This document shows, one piece after another, positions 31,109 through 46,100 of a stretch of DNA of 64,000 bases. The stretch is taken from contig CAJZBQ010000036.1 of NCBI GenBank assembly GCA_914767885.1, forward strand, positions 62,001-126,000. The letters are read 5' to 3'. This DNA comes from Blepharisma stoltei. Its lineage: Eukaryota > Ciliophora > Heterotrichea > Heterotrichida > Blepharismidae. The translations under genes and the position numbers were made by a program. The notes beneath the pieces are model-generated. The model saw only the letters and a list, made by a program, of their open reading frames with translations, ran no database searches and was not told the origin of the DNA. Every line of letters starts with the position of its first letter. Position 1 is the first letter of the stretch.

Positions 31109-34100
31109 ATGAGGCTATCTACAACGATTTTATTAATCACCCTTGCAAGCGGAGGTCCTAATTGGCCTGAATGTGGAGTTATTTATTGTGAATTTTGCTA
31201 CGCAGGATGTGAAATATGCAATGGTGGTTCTTTTAATGAATGTACTCAATGCATCTCGAACTACTATTGACTATCTGGCATTTGTATGTCACGAACTCCT
31301 ATTGTTATCAATGACGATGCATTTACAATAGATTTTTCTAAAATCAAGCTGGATAAAGATCCAAGTGCCTTATTTGTGATAGGATCAGACGGTGGGAATG
31401 TCTACCCAAACTTTGACGCAAATGACCCAGTCCCATCAATATCTAGAGGATATTATTTTTTAAAAGACTCTTATATGTCATCAGAAGCCTATAACTTTAA
31501 CTCTTGGTTTACAGTCATATTTTGAGTCAAGCCTATATCGTCCGGAAGAATTTTTACAAAGAAAACACCATCTAGTTTCTACCAATCTTTGTATATATCA
31601 GCATCAGGGCTCATAAACTATTCTATGATGATATTTTTACCAACAACTTTCATATATAAATTTTATAGTTCAAAATTAAAAAATATAAAAATTAATTCAA
31701 TTTCTATTTGTTTAAAATTAAAAAATTAGCTCGAGATTCATTATAATAACCACTTATATATCAAAAATTTTTATATCAAAAAAAATTTTCTTCGCTCATG
31801 GAGGGAGGAGTTAGTGAAGACAAAATTCTCAACGTATTTTATCAAATCTTGGTAACGAGTGGTGAAAGTAAATTATTACAGATGCAAAAATCAATAGACT
31901 TTTATAAATGGCATTATATAGCTATCGCAAACTCTTTAGAATCAGCAGGAGGAAAAGCTCAACTATATGTTGACGGAAATTTAATAAGCGAAGCGGCCTA
32001 TTCTAATGCATTTTATGATGACCCTGCGACCACATATTTGGGAAATCTGCCTTCAGACAAAAGTTTTACTGGGTTTATTTGAAAGATTATTCTCTACGGC
32101 AATGCAAACCATCACTTTGATGATTTTCGTACCTCAGACTGCGATTCTGGGTGTTTTTCATGCTCATCAAACTTAAAGTGTCCAGACAATTGTGGATTCA
32201 AACAGTTCATGAACAATGGAGAATGCGTTGATTGTTCAAATGACTGCTATTATGGCTGCAGAAGTGCTGGAACATGCAACTTATGCCTAATCAAAGAGTG
32301 TGCAACTTGTAATTCATTTTATGAATGCAGCTCATGTGTCGAAGGAGCTGATTTAATAAATTCAGTATGCACTTGCAGTGGTGGAAAAGTATTTACAGGA
32401 GTCAAATGCGAATATTGTGACATTTTATGTATTAGTTGCTTATCAGCAAAACACTTCAGCTGCAGTGCTTGTCAAGAAGGTTATTATTTAGCTGGGCAAA
32501 TTTGCTTACGTAATATTCCATTTGGGTGGGATAACTCAAAAAGTTCTCCGTATATATATATATCCTTAAGGCTATATATTAACTCTATCTTAGTTTTATA
32601 TTATAATTTCATCAAAAGAGAATCTCTAATAAAATTAATTCAAAACGGAATAGTAATTGAAGAGAGCTTTGAAACAGAAACTTTTAAAGGATCATATGGA
32701 GTTTTTAATACTGGCACAGATAAAAACACTTTTGCCCCTTTTAATGCTCCTGAAGCATCAGATCCAATCCCTATGATCAAAAGAGGGCTTTATTTTGACA
32801 ATGGAGCCTATCTCAGGTCAAATAGTGAAGTTTATTTGCCATATGAGTTTAGCATGAATTTATGGATAAATCCTAAAGGTGGTGACTTTTTAGAAAAATT
32901 GAATAGAGTTATAGCTCAGAGCCTCATTTTATCGCATACTATTGCACACCATTCAAGTGCGAATCAGCTCTAGCATAAAATTTAGCAATTCAATTATAAA
33001 TAGTAAGTTAATAATAATGTGAGGGCACTTGAAAACAGTTGTTGTTCGAACTAAATCAATAATCTGAAAAACAGTCTAGAGCCTTAGATATCATATGAGG
33101 CCCTTGGATATATCCTTACTTATAACTTACATGCGGCTATTACTCTTGAAACTAATCTGGGTACAAATTTCTCTATAATAACAAACGATGCCACCTCATT
33201 TTCAGCTTGGACCTTTTATTCTTTAATAGTAGCATACTCCAGCTCCGCTACCACAATCTCAAGCTTTGCTAATGGAAACTCTTTTTTTAAGCAGACTTAT
33301 GATCAATCACTATTCAGAGATTTGCCTCAGAATTATTTATCCCCCTTCTAAAAGAATCAAGATGTCTTGCTCACTCTTTGAGAGGGAGTTATTTTTATTT
33401 AAAAAGTCCCAATTGGAAAAATTTAATTTATAAATTTATGTCCGAGTTGTTTTAGAATTTACTATAATAGCTATGTTTCCGTTATAAAATTATTAATTAT
33501 CTATACAAGTATTATATAAAAATTTTTATTAAAAGCATTTGTTCCTCATCTTAAGTGGGAAGCTAGTGCTTGGGAGGAGCTCGAACTCAAATTTCACAGG
33601 CTTTATTTACAGTTTTCAACTAATAATAGGCGCAGTGACTGATTTTTCAAGTTATATCAAGAAAGCATGTGGAGACTCAACTAGTAGCTGCTTGCTAGGA
33701 TGCGACCATGATTATTATTTTGACTCTTCAACAAATTCGTGCAAGCAATGTGACTCTTCTTGCACAATGGGATGCGTAAGGTCAGCTTCCTGCAATCTGT
33801 GTGCAGATCAGCTATGCAATATATGCTCAGGCTTTGGACAAGGCTCATGCACTACATGCACAGAAAATGCTCAAGGTGCTGTTTGTTCTTGCAATGCAGA
33901 TTCAATACTAATAAAATCCCTATGAAAGTGCCTAAAATGCGATAATAATTATTGCGGAGAGTGACTCATTAATTAAATATTATAGAGAATCTCGCTGCCA
34001 GGCCACTAATGGCTTTTCAAGTCCCTTGCTTCGCATCATCCCCTTGCTTGCCAGTCTGAATGCACAGATTAAGGCTTGTGCTGCTCTCTCAGAGCAAGAG

Positions 34101-37100
34101 TCTGCACTTGCTAGCCGTAGGTAAAGATATTGGGCCACTGTGCAGTACGTCGATGAGGTTAACTTTCCTGAAAATTCAAAAGTGAATTTTGTTGGTCAGG
34201 CTCTCAACAGAGATGAAACATTTAGCCTAGAGCGCATCTCCCGGTATCGCGTTAAGATAATTCCCTATTGTTCGGGTAAGCACCCTCCGACCTTGCTGGA
34301 CTATCCCTTTCCAACTTCAAATCCAGGTAAAACCTTGACCTGGATGTGAGCCCTACGATTGGCCAACTCAACATTGCGTCCACCAGGCCAAGTAAAACCT
34401 GGCCTAACACACTCATCAAACACTGCTCTTCCTCCCAAATAGTTCACAGACTCCGATTGACTAGAATTATATTGCGAAGAATGCGCTATGAGAGAGGAAA
34501 CTTATTTTAACTGTAACAAATGCTCTAAAGGATATTTATTTCAAGGAGTTTGTCTCGATGAAAACCCATATGGAGCTAATCGCTGTTCTGAATTACCATG
34601 CTTAGTCATCAATGCTGAGTTTGAGACAGATTTTAAAGGGGTATATGACGTTTTCAGAACATGCAGTGGCTCAGATACATTTCATTTCTGGAATAGTCCT
34701 GAGGCATGTGATCCAATCCCAGCAAAAGATAGAGGACTTTACTTTAATGGAAACCAATTTTTGGCTTCAGACTTGATTTATTTTTCACATTCATTTTCAA
34801 TTGTTTCCTGAATTAATAGCTATGGAGAAGGAGTTATTTTTCAAAAAAATGATAGAATTATGGTAGGAAGTGATTTTTCTGCCCAAATCACTATGTTCAG
34901 CCCCGCTGGTGGAGTTAAAGAAGAGTCAATTATTCAATCTATTATAAGTGGCTGGTGTCAATTTGAATTAGCATTAAGCTTTTTAAATGGAATTCAAACA
35001 ATAACTATTTTTTTGAATGGTATCCAAGCCAGAAAACTATCAGAGTCTGAGTATTTATACAGAGATGTTTCGAGTTATTTAGTGATCGGAAAAGGGGGAA
35101 GTAATTTTTATTTTAAAGGCTTTATCTATGATTTTAATCTGTTTATTGGTACTATAAATGATCCATCACTTTACAATGGCAAATCAATTTGTGCGGTGGG
35201 TAGCGAGAGGCCTTGTCTATCACCTTGCGCTTTCTTTGAGTTTTATGATGACGGTTGCATCGCTTGTAATGATAAATGCTCAAATGGCTGTGTAAGACCC
35301 AAGTCTTGCAATCTTTGCTCTGATATACTTTGCATAAAGTGCCCAAGTTTCAGTGATGGTCATTGCAATGAATGTGTAGCCAATGCTCAAGGCTCAGTTT
35401 GCACTTGTAATATTGACTCAATTCTTATAAAAAATGAAATAGACTGGGCTTGTGAAAAATGTGATAACGGCTATTGCAAAGCCTGCGACAAGCGGGAAGC
35501 AACTTATTTCGATTGCAAGGAGTGTGAAAATGGCTATTTAATCAATAGAGTTTGTTTAGACCAAGTTCCTTATGGCTTTGAAGAGAATAAGTGCCTTGAT
35601 TCGGCCTGTTTGGTAATCAACGCAGAATTTGAAGCGGAATTTAGTGGAATTTATGACGTATTTAAAACCTGTGGCAGCTCAAGCTCTTTTAATTATTGGT
35701 AAAATCCTGAAGAGTGCGACCCTGTACCTATTAAAGGAAGAGGACTTCACTTTAATTCCATTCAATACTTGGTTTCTGATGCCCCTCTCTATTTCTCGCA
35801 TACCTTTTCAATTGCTTTGTGAATCAATAGTTATGGAGCTGGAAATATTATAGAAAAAGAAAACCGAATAGCTTTGCCTAGCAATTTTTCAGCTCAGGCT
35901 TCACTGATTAATCCATTTCAGTCAGTTTTATTATCAGAATCTAGTGCTATTTCTTCAAGTAATTGAAATTTATTCACTCTTATCGTCAGTTATTTTAATG
36001 GCTCAACAGCCATTTCAACCTATAAGAATGACATTCAGCACTCTCTTAATACTTATTCACAGTATTTGTTTAGGGACAAGTCAAGCCACTTATTTATTGG
36101 AAAAGGCACAAATTTTGGCTTCACAGGTTTTATTTTTAGCTTTAAACTATATGTGGGGCAAATTGAAGGTACAGGTGCAGACTTAGGCAGCATTTTCTGT
36201 ATATCAGGAGATGATAAAAATTGTATAGCTCCTTGCAAACTGTCTGAGTACTTTGACAGTAGCTGTAAATCCTGCAACAGTTCTTGCACCTTAAACTGTG
36301 TAAGAGCTCCATCTTGCAATATATGTGCAGACCAATTATGCATAAAGTGTTCAGGGTTCAGCGATTCATCACATTGTGAAAAATGTACAGAAAGAGCCCA
36401 TGGGACAGAAAAATGCGAATGTGATGCGAATGCTATTTTAATGGAAACTATATATGATCATAAATGCGAGTACTGTGATGCTTTATATTTCGATATCTGT
36501 AGCACTGGTAAATGGTTTGACTGCTCTGAATGCAGAGCAGGGGTTTTGGTTGGCTCAGCTTGCCTCGATGAATATCCATATGGCTATATAAATGCTAAAG
36601 AAGATACATATGCAGTTATTGATGCCGAATTTTCTGAAGAGTTTGCAGAGTATGATATTTTTAAAACTGGTAAAAATAGAAGCCAGCATTATTTTTTCAT
36701 GGACCCAGAACTGAATTTTGATCCAATCCCAGCAATCAAGAGAGGATTATATTTTGAAAATAATCGATTTTTAAAAACAGAAAAAACGATTTACCTTTCT
36801 CATTCTTTTTCTATAGCGGCTTGGGTTCATGCAAAAATAGTAGGCATAATAATTAGAAAAGAAGGTAAATTTACGTTTTCGAGCAGCCACATTCTGAATA
36901 TTACTTTAAAAGATCCTTTGGATGCAAATATATCAATGATTACCCCTGAAGCTTTTTACAGTAGTTGGATGCATATATCATTTTCAGTGTCTTATTCTAG
37001 TGGAGCTACAACAATTTATAGCTACTTAAATAATATACAGCATAATTCAATATCTCAAGATAAAAGCATTTTCCGAGATATTACAAGCGAATTAGTCATT

Positions 37101-40100
37101 GGAGACCCCAGATTCGCTGGATTCATATATAATTTTAAGCTTTATATAGGCGCCGTTCATGATTTTATCAGTTATTCAGAAATAAGTATTTGCCAACCTG
37201 ATAAAGATGATAACTCTTTATGATCTTGTGAACTATTTGAATATTGAGATGGTTCAGCCTGCAAACAATGCAATTCATCATGCGAAACTACCTGTGCAAA
37301 ATTTCCATCCTGCAAACTGTGTAATGATCAGCTCTGTCAAGAATGCTCAGGGTTTTCTGATACTTCAAATTGCTACAAATGCATAGAAAGAGCTCATAAT
37401 TTAAACGAACAGAATTGTGCCTGTGACGCTAATACTATTTTAACCACAGATGGCTCTGACTATTTTTGTGAGTATTGTGACTTGGACTACTGCTCAAATT
37501 GTAGAGGCCAAGGATACTTCTCTTGCTTAGAATGCGTGAAAGGGGAATTAGTAGATAATGTCTGCTTAGGCCAATACCCAACTGGGCTTGAAGAATGTGC
37601 TGGTAAAGAATTATGCGTAATGGCTGAAATAAATTCAAAGGATAATTTCAATGAAACTTATGGAAAGTTTATTGCTGGGGCTAATAAAGCTTCATATAAC
37701 CCTTTTAATTCACCTGAAAATGAAGACCCAGTGCTAGCAAAGGACAGGGGCTTCTTTTTTGATGGAAATTTTGCATTCCTCCAAAGTGAGCAGTCATATT
37801 ATTTTTCTCACACTTTTTCGCTTTTGATGTGAATTTGAAATCAAGGAAATGGAGACATTCTTAAGCAGGGAGATAGACTTTTATTAGCAAGTAACGGAGC
37901 TTTGCCAATAACTCTGCAAGACAGATTTTCTCAGAATTTTACTTTTCAAACATCAGAAATTAGTTTTGAAGGCTGAACTTACCTCTCTTACACTATTTCA
38001 TATGAAAGTTCTGTAACATCTTTATGGGCGTATGAAAATAACAGAGAAATAATAACACGAGGATTCCCGGATTTGCTATTTAGAGATATAGTGAATTCTA
38101 CCCTTTTTATAGGAAAAAGCTTAAAGTCTCATTTTAAAGGGTTTTTATATAAGCTTCAAATATGGAATAGTGGAAATAAATTTGAAGATTCGGAAAGCCT
38201 TGGAATCTGTGGGCCTTCTTTAGGAGATTGCTTATCTCCGTGCAAGATAAATGAATTTTATTCAGTGGAGCATGATAAGTGCAAAGGTTGTCCCAGTTCT
38301 TGCAATAAAGGGTGCATAATTGACGATACTTGTAATATTTGCCAAGATCCTTTATGTGCTATATGCCCAAATTTTGGAAAAACAAATTGTGTTGAATGCA
38401 TCCCTCATGCTTCAGGAATTGAAAAATTTAATTGTGTTGAGAATTATTGCTTATCTTTAGATAGACTTAAATGCATTAGAACTCCTTATGAGAGCAGTCC
38501 TGAGCTATATTGGTTTCATTCTATACCTCAAGAAAATGTAATTGTCGGAAACTGAAGTGGAGAATTTATTATCAACACAATTCATGGTTTTATTGAGAGT
38601 GTTGAATTATTAAATAACACAGATTTTTTTCTGACTCTCCTCCCATCTTGGCTAACGAGTAGACAATTTTTTGGTATCAATTGTCTAGTAAAATTATATT
38701 TAATATATTTAATAATAAAAATAATGACATCTCTAGCAAATATTTACGAAAATAAATTTAAACTCTATAAAATCTTGCTGAAATAATTTATATAAATTTG
38801 AAAAAATGGTAGCTAAGGGAGTAAACAGTAATGAATGCTCATTTAGCCCTTTCAATGAAAATTTCACATGCTCATTTACGCTATCTATTAATCCAAGCTA
38901 CAGCATTAGTAGCAACCCTTCAGCTGTTCAAGTTCAGTATCAAGGATATTTATATCCTATATCTTTTAACGCTTTTTATGATGATTTTTCAAAGTATTTG
39001 ATGAGCCATCAAGAATTGATAAACATAAAATATTATTTTGAGATAAGTGATCTCAAAATTAAATTATATAATCAATTAGTTTTCACAGAGGAATTTTGTA
39101 CTAATGAGAAATGCTCATCTGCTCAATGCGATAAAATTTTGTCGAAAGATTCAATAATCTCCCTAGGAAAAAGTGTTTCTTGCTTCAAAATATCTAAAAA
39201 TGAATTGGAAATTTACCTAGGCCATATTCAAGAAAGCGCAGAATCCTTAACATTCATTGAAAAAATTTTTGCTGACTCAAATACTAATGAAACTAATCTT
39301 GCATATATAACTATGAGTATCAAGGAGGAAAAACCCCCTAAGCCGAAAGCTAGTATCACTCAAATTAGCTCGATCTGCTGCTCTTGCGAATTGACTCTTG
39401 ACGGATCTCGATCAACGGGAATGGGAAATCTTACATTTTTATGATCTTTAAGCAAGTTCTTAAGCTATTCTGGTGGTATAAATCAAAAATTTTACAATAT
39501 TACCTTACTCATTCAGAAATACCAAGAGTTTTTCTCATTCAAATAGCTGGGATAAATTTTCTTCATAATAGTGTATAGCCCATGCACCTTAATAGCTCCC
39601 TATACCCCAGCAGAATACCGACCAGAATAAATATGGTGCAGAGCACCTGCCTTATGCAGTATAAGTCTTAAAACCATAAACGGAGACTTGTCATTTTCGT
39701 TTTTACTTTTCAAAAAAGCTGACATTTTGGAAATTAAAATGGATGGCCAATAATGATCTAAATAATTTCAGGGGCTATACTAATTTAATTTATTCTATTC
39801 TTCTTAAAATTTAGCAGAATTAGCTTGAAATCGTTTTGAAACCTTAGTGTTTTTTAAAAAAATTACAGAAAATATTAAGCAGGCCTAATTCATTAATTGA
39901 GAGGTAAATTAGAAAGTTGCGAAAGCGCAAAAGATCATAATTACTTTGAGGTAACTTTGAACGTAACTGACAAGTTTGGTCAATCTGATTTATCTACCAC
40001 TTCAGTTAACATGATATATGATGAAGTAGCAGTTTCTATAGCTAATAAAGAAACCCTTAATATCGGTACCGACTCACCATTAAAGTTAAAATTCCAATAT

Positions 40101-43100
40101 CAAAAAAGCACTCTTATAGACTTAGATCCAAATCCTTCAATTTCTTGAAGCGTTTCAAAAAGTAATAGACAGTTGTCTGAAGATACAGATTACAGCACGT
40201 CAGGTGTTGAGTTTGCTTATTTATTTTCAAAACTCGGTGAATATGTTGTGACTGCAAACGTACTATTCAATCGTGGCACTTATACTCGCTCTGCTAGTGT
40301 AAAAGTTGTTGCAGCTCCGCCGCCTCCTAATCTGATGGTTTTAGGTGTAGACACGACGGTCTATTCTAATTCTTATATTACTGTTAATCTAACTGCAACC
40401 TATGGAAGCGATGAAATATATCCATTAGAGAAGGGATCTGTGAAATTTACTGAAAAAAGTTGCATTTATGGCAAATTTGTTGAAATCGCTGGGAATTCTT
40501 TTAATTTGGAAATAAGAAATAAAAATTCTTACTTTACTTGCGATTTTACTATCAGTTTGACTGATTATCCATCAGTCACTGAAAATCATTGGGTGCTTGT
40601 TTCGCCAGGTATTGCTCCAAAAGTTTATATCATAACAAAATATCCATTTTTGGACTGATCATCTCCTGTGAGAATTCTTGCCCATGTAGAAAACGAAACG
40701 AGCACAATAATTTCTTGGGGAGAAGCCAATAATCTGACTTTTACTCCTACAACACCTACAGATCAAGCTGGGATTACAATCAAAGAGTTCAGTTTAACTC
40801 CTGGAAGAGAATATGAATTTACAGCCACAGTAATTGATAAAGAAACTTATGCAAAATCAAAAGTGTCTCTAAAACGATATGTTAACTGCCCACCAAATAG
40901 AGGAACTTTTGAAATTGATAACAATTCTGAAGGAATTACTTTAAAAACTAGATTTGGGATTTTATTTTCAGGATGGAGCGATCCTGAAGGCAATGAGCCT
41001 TTATCCTACCAAATCTTCATAAAATTGGAAAAAAGCTCCAGAGCGTTAATACCGAAAACAACTGAAAATAAATTCACAATAAAGCTTGGCATTATAGGGG
41101 AAGCAACTTTGCTCGGTAGAGTCTATGATTCCTATGGGACTTTTATTGAAGTGGAAGCAATAGTTTATCTAAATGATACAGACAGCATTTCTATTAAGAA
41201 CTTCACTGAAAATTTGGTGGCTAATGGGACTGAGACTATGGATTCAAGTTTGCTCATTTCTTCAATAACTGCTGCAGGCCTTTATATATCGAATACGACT
41301 AATGACGATGAAGAAATAAATTCCAGCATATCTAACTCTGTTGATGCACTAGATAAATGGATGAACAACTCTATGAAAGGCACAAGCTTGTCGGATTCCA
41401 GCACAGTCATTGATAGTGTCAATATTTTGCTCGGGAGTGCGACAAGTTTAAACGAAACCACTTTGGTGAAACTGCATGGCACTCAAGACAGTGCTTTAAA
41501 TAAAACCAAAGTTTTAGACACTCATGCTTATATGGCAGCCCTTCCAAATATTGATTTGCTTATGCAAAACCTTGGCTCGCTCCTGGAAAAGAATTCAAGT
41601 GATCTTTCAGAAAAGATAAAAGTAATGGCTTCAGAATTCACCGTCAATTTCCTCTCTCACGCATAAATTTTATTTTTATGGATTAATTTTAAACTATGTA
41701 AAATTTAATAGAATTAGCCGGAGATTCCATTATAATGATCTTAAGGGGAATTTAAGGGGAGCTAGAAGACATAATCCAGACGGTAAACTATATAAGCAAT
41801 CTGAGGTAGAGGCAAAATGGATAGTATGGTTTTGTCATATAGAGGCCTCAACTCAAGGTGAAGTTAAATTAAGTAATCTAAGTCTAATCTAAGATCTTTC
41901 AGAAATAAAAATCCATAGTTTCATTAATAAGACTTATAGTGAAGCAAGCTTAAAGTACTTAATTCCTGTAAACCCAAATGAGGAACCAGTGAACTTTACT
42001 GGGATAAAATTCAATTCGACTTGCCTTTCTGTCAATGCGCATTCTGCATCTGATCGTGTCAGTTATAACTCATCCAAGCCTAATACAGATGCCCAATTTA
42101 ATATTGACACTAAAGATATATTAAAATGGCGTGGTGAGTCAGGATGTCCTCCTAATTACTGCACCAAAGACTTAAAATAGAGCCCAGGATCTTAAGGAAA
42201 AGAGAATGGCATCTGAAGATGAGCTCCGACCAGATTTTTGCCAATTTTGGAAGTGCAGCGGAGTTATGTCCAGATTGCTTTTTTTCTATTGGAAACTTGG
42301 AATTAGAAAGGAAACCCTAGCTGCCTAAGATACTCACTTGTCAGGCAATTCCCAATCGCGAGAGCAGGAGTAAATCCTACTTCGAGTTTCCATCATGGTT
42401 GGCAACCGGCCAAAAAATTCTAAATACTGAATTTTCTTGAAGGTAGTGCACGGCATAGTGGTTCTGATCTTGGACTTAGGAGATTCTTGTCCAGAAGGCA
42501 GTGGAATGACTGATGAGCAATCAGTGAAAACGTAAATGGAGACTAGTAGTGATCAACGGCCCTGCGGAGAACTTCTCTCTATTATTAATTAATGCTAATG
42601 GAGCGTTGACACTTCAAAGAACCCAGATTCCACCATATATTTGCTTTCTGTTCTTACCCTGAATCCCTTCAAAAGCATTTCTGATAGTTTTCAAAAGGAG
42701 GCAACAAGCTTTTATAGTTATCCAGAGCCTTTTAAATTTAGTGAAGGAAATTTAAATATTAACTCCCCAGACACTCTTGTAGACAGCAACTTTGACTATT
42801 CCGATCAATATGAATCAAGCCTAGTCCAAGTCGGAATTTCTCAAAACACCAACTCGATTTTTAGCCCAGTTATAACTGCTCCCCCGCTAACGAATTTAAG
42901 CGTTGTGGTTGCTTATGATGCTTACGACAAAGATTTACAAATGACTTGCTCTGTCTATCTTCAGCAAATCAGTCAGTTTTCTTTTAAGTTTTGTGAAACA
43001 TTTTTCAAATCGGGAGGTGTGGCAACTTGTACTTGTGAAATTGCAGGACTGATTATGATTCCGCCTTACCCATCAGTTTCAAGGAATTTGAAAGACAGAG

Positions 43101-46100
43101 CTAATTCAGTAAATCTTGAAATTCCCAGGGTTGGTGCTATTCCAGTGTTTGTAATATTCGGATCTTTACTCTTTGTGCTTTATTTTTCATGACTAGATAT
43201 TAGTAGGCTTGAGCGAAAATATGCAGACCCTTTAAAGGAGCAAACATTGAGCATTAATGAAACAATTGCTAACTCCCCTCTTAAGTGAACAAAAAAATTT
43301 GTTTGCTCACAGAAGATTAATGTATTTTTTAAAATTTATATATTTCGAAATTTAAAAAAAATTCAAATTTGCTAAAATTTAGGAAGCTGCTTTGAAATTT
43401 AACAAAGTTGGCTAGCTCATTATATACTATAGCCCAATAACTGCTTAACTGACGTTGGGAGATGTCAGATGGGGATTTAAGGAGCCAATGTTTTTCTGGA
43501 AAAGTCTCCTCAGATGGCAAATCCTCTGGAAGGGTAAGGAAATAAGCATGCTCAGCAGCAATCTATATGTTAATAACCAGCTGATAAACGTTGACAAACT
43601 TATGCAGATTTGGGAAACAGGGGAAATATATGAGGTTGAAAACGAGTGAAATGACAATGAGGAAAGAAAAGAATCTGAAACTACGAACTTAGAAAGGGAT
43701 GAAGTCTACCCTTACTTTAAAAAGCAATTAAGAAATAAATTAAAGAGCATAATTGAAGACCAAAATATACTAAATTCATTGCTTACTTTTGAAAGGATTA
43801 AAATGCATATTGAGAACTGTATTGGCAAACGTAATTTGGAAGATATAGAAACAGTCATAAATGCTCTCTGTAGCGCGGAAAATGAGGAAAGTGAAAATTT
43901 TTTAATATGGGCGCGATTTCTTTATAAAGAAAAAAATGGATTGCTCACATTTATTTCCAAAATAAAACAGAAGCAAATTAAATTAAATTTAAAAGATTAT
44001 GCTTGCCATAAGCAGGATAGACCATTAGCCTTTGCCCATCTTGGCTATAAAAAGTTGCCCTTTTGGATTTCCCACCTGAGCAACCTGTCCAAGGATTAGC
44101 TCCCTTCGGCAGAGCCATTGGTATCAATGAGGAAAGACCATATGGTAGGCAAAACCTGTCTGGCCCATCTAGTGGACAGGAAAATCTTAGGGAGAAACAA
44201 ATCTTCCCTTTTCTGCATGGCTTTCCCAAGTCTAAAGACCTACTCACAGATTAGCATACGCACTATTTCAGCTATCCTATTTGCTCCATAGGAGTGCTTG
44301 TCCAATTTCCCTTAATTTCAACATTTTATATATAGAAGCAAATTAGGAACTTATTAAGATTTTCTTATATGCCGGTCATAAATTTAGTAAACTGTATGGA
44401 AATTTTCAAAGAAAAAATCAAATACAAGCATTATAATTGAATCATTCAAGCTATAAGAAAATATATATTAAACCCATATGAAGATGAAAATTCCCCCAAA
44501 AATGATTTTGATGATGCTAAATTAAAATGTGGATTAATTAATATAAATACAATGGCAATGACATATGACTCGTCTTCTCGTGCGACGGCTGAGCAACGAG
44601 TTAACCCAGCAGTATCTGGAGTCCCAAAGTCAGGGAATCAAGGAAAAATCCGCTTTTTTATGGCCTTTCCAATGGGCAGCTACTTGCGACTTTCTTTTTC
44701 AAGCAACCCCCAAGCAAGTGGGTGCTCGAAATGGAGCAGGCTAATATACCTGTTCAAGCTTTTATTGTGGTTCCCCTAATTAAGGAAGCCATTGAGTATT
44801 TTTCAAGAGGTTGGCCTAGAAAAGAGCTAGATAACTATAACGGTCCCTCTAGTTGAAAGGGTTCTGCTTCTGATGAATCTGGTCAGGAGCATGAGGCAGG
44901 GAATGGCATAATTATAAGAAAGGACTGAGTTTAAAATGGTAGCGCCTGGCACAAGATTTTACCCACAATTCACTACCAAGAAACTAGGATTTTAGCCTGA
45001 TCTCTGAGTTGCCAGAGGTGGAAGCCACCTAATAAGCTGTCTCATCAGCTTTGCTTGCACAGCATGCAGAATGCCACTAGCAGAAGTCAAGAACTTAAAT
45101 ATTTTGCATTAATCTAAAATGTGAATCAAAAGAAACTCTCATTAAATCCATTAAAAAGCTTGAAGGAAATATTTTTGCATACATAAAGCTGAGAACTCCT
45201 ACACTGAAGCTAGAAAGATTCATAAGAAAGTGAATTTTTGCATCCCTAAAAGAATCATTATCTCAACCTGAAGGAAAAGCTGCATTTGTCAGATATGATA
45301 TCTCAAGAAGAGACACAAATATACCAGTAGGCGTTCCGATAGATCTGGATGACATAAAAGTTGAAGGTATTGGCAATGAGCTAGAAGGGATGATTGAAAA
45401 CCCAAACGATGACGATTATACTCCTATTTTTTTCTCAATATTACCCAAAGTTTTTACAAAACTTGTGGAGCATAAAATCGATAATTTCACTCCATCCACA
45501 ACCTTTATTCAATTTTTTATCTCAAATAATGACATTTTTGGCATCATTGGGAACACTGATTTAAACTTCTCTCGAAAAGGGAGACTTATATATTTTTTTG
45601 CTGCTGTATCGACTGAAATCGCGATTGCAATATCAGCTTTTGATGGATATACCAAATACATTAGCAATCAAGTTGACTTAATCTTCCAGTTCCCCGAAGT
45701 CACATTAGTGATATGGTTTGTATCATTTATCCTTGGATTCTTGCCGCTATTTTTGAAAGTTTTCTTAAAGGACAGATTTTTGGAGAACCAGCTAGTAAAG
45801 AATAAAAATGACTCAACTAAAAATTGGAAGGTAATGGTTGGGTACTTGCTTAGTTTTGCTTGGATAGGAGGCTGCTGGCTTTATTCTTTTGAAAAGTTGA
45901 ATAATTACCCAATAGCAAATATTGGTGCTTATTTATTGTACATTCTCCAAGCATTAATTTCATTTTTGATGATAAATGGCTTGATTTTGCCAGTAATTCT
46001 TGCAGTGATAGAAATGTATTGCTGCTTTAAATTTGTAAATTGGAGAGTCAAGAGATGGATTATTTTTTTCAAAAGAAGATTTTCCAAAAATAAAGTGCAA

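Noticed and set aside
41282-41482. Minus-strand ORF opposite the REJ region
   Set aside because: Shadow of the well-supported plus-strand coding frame.
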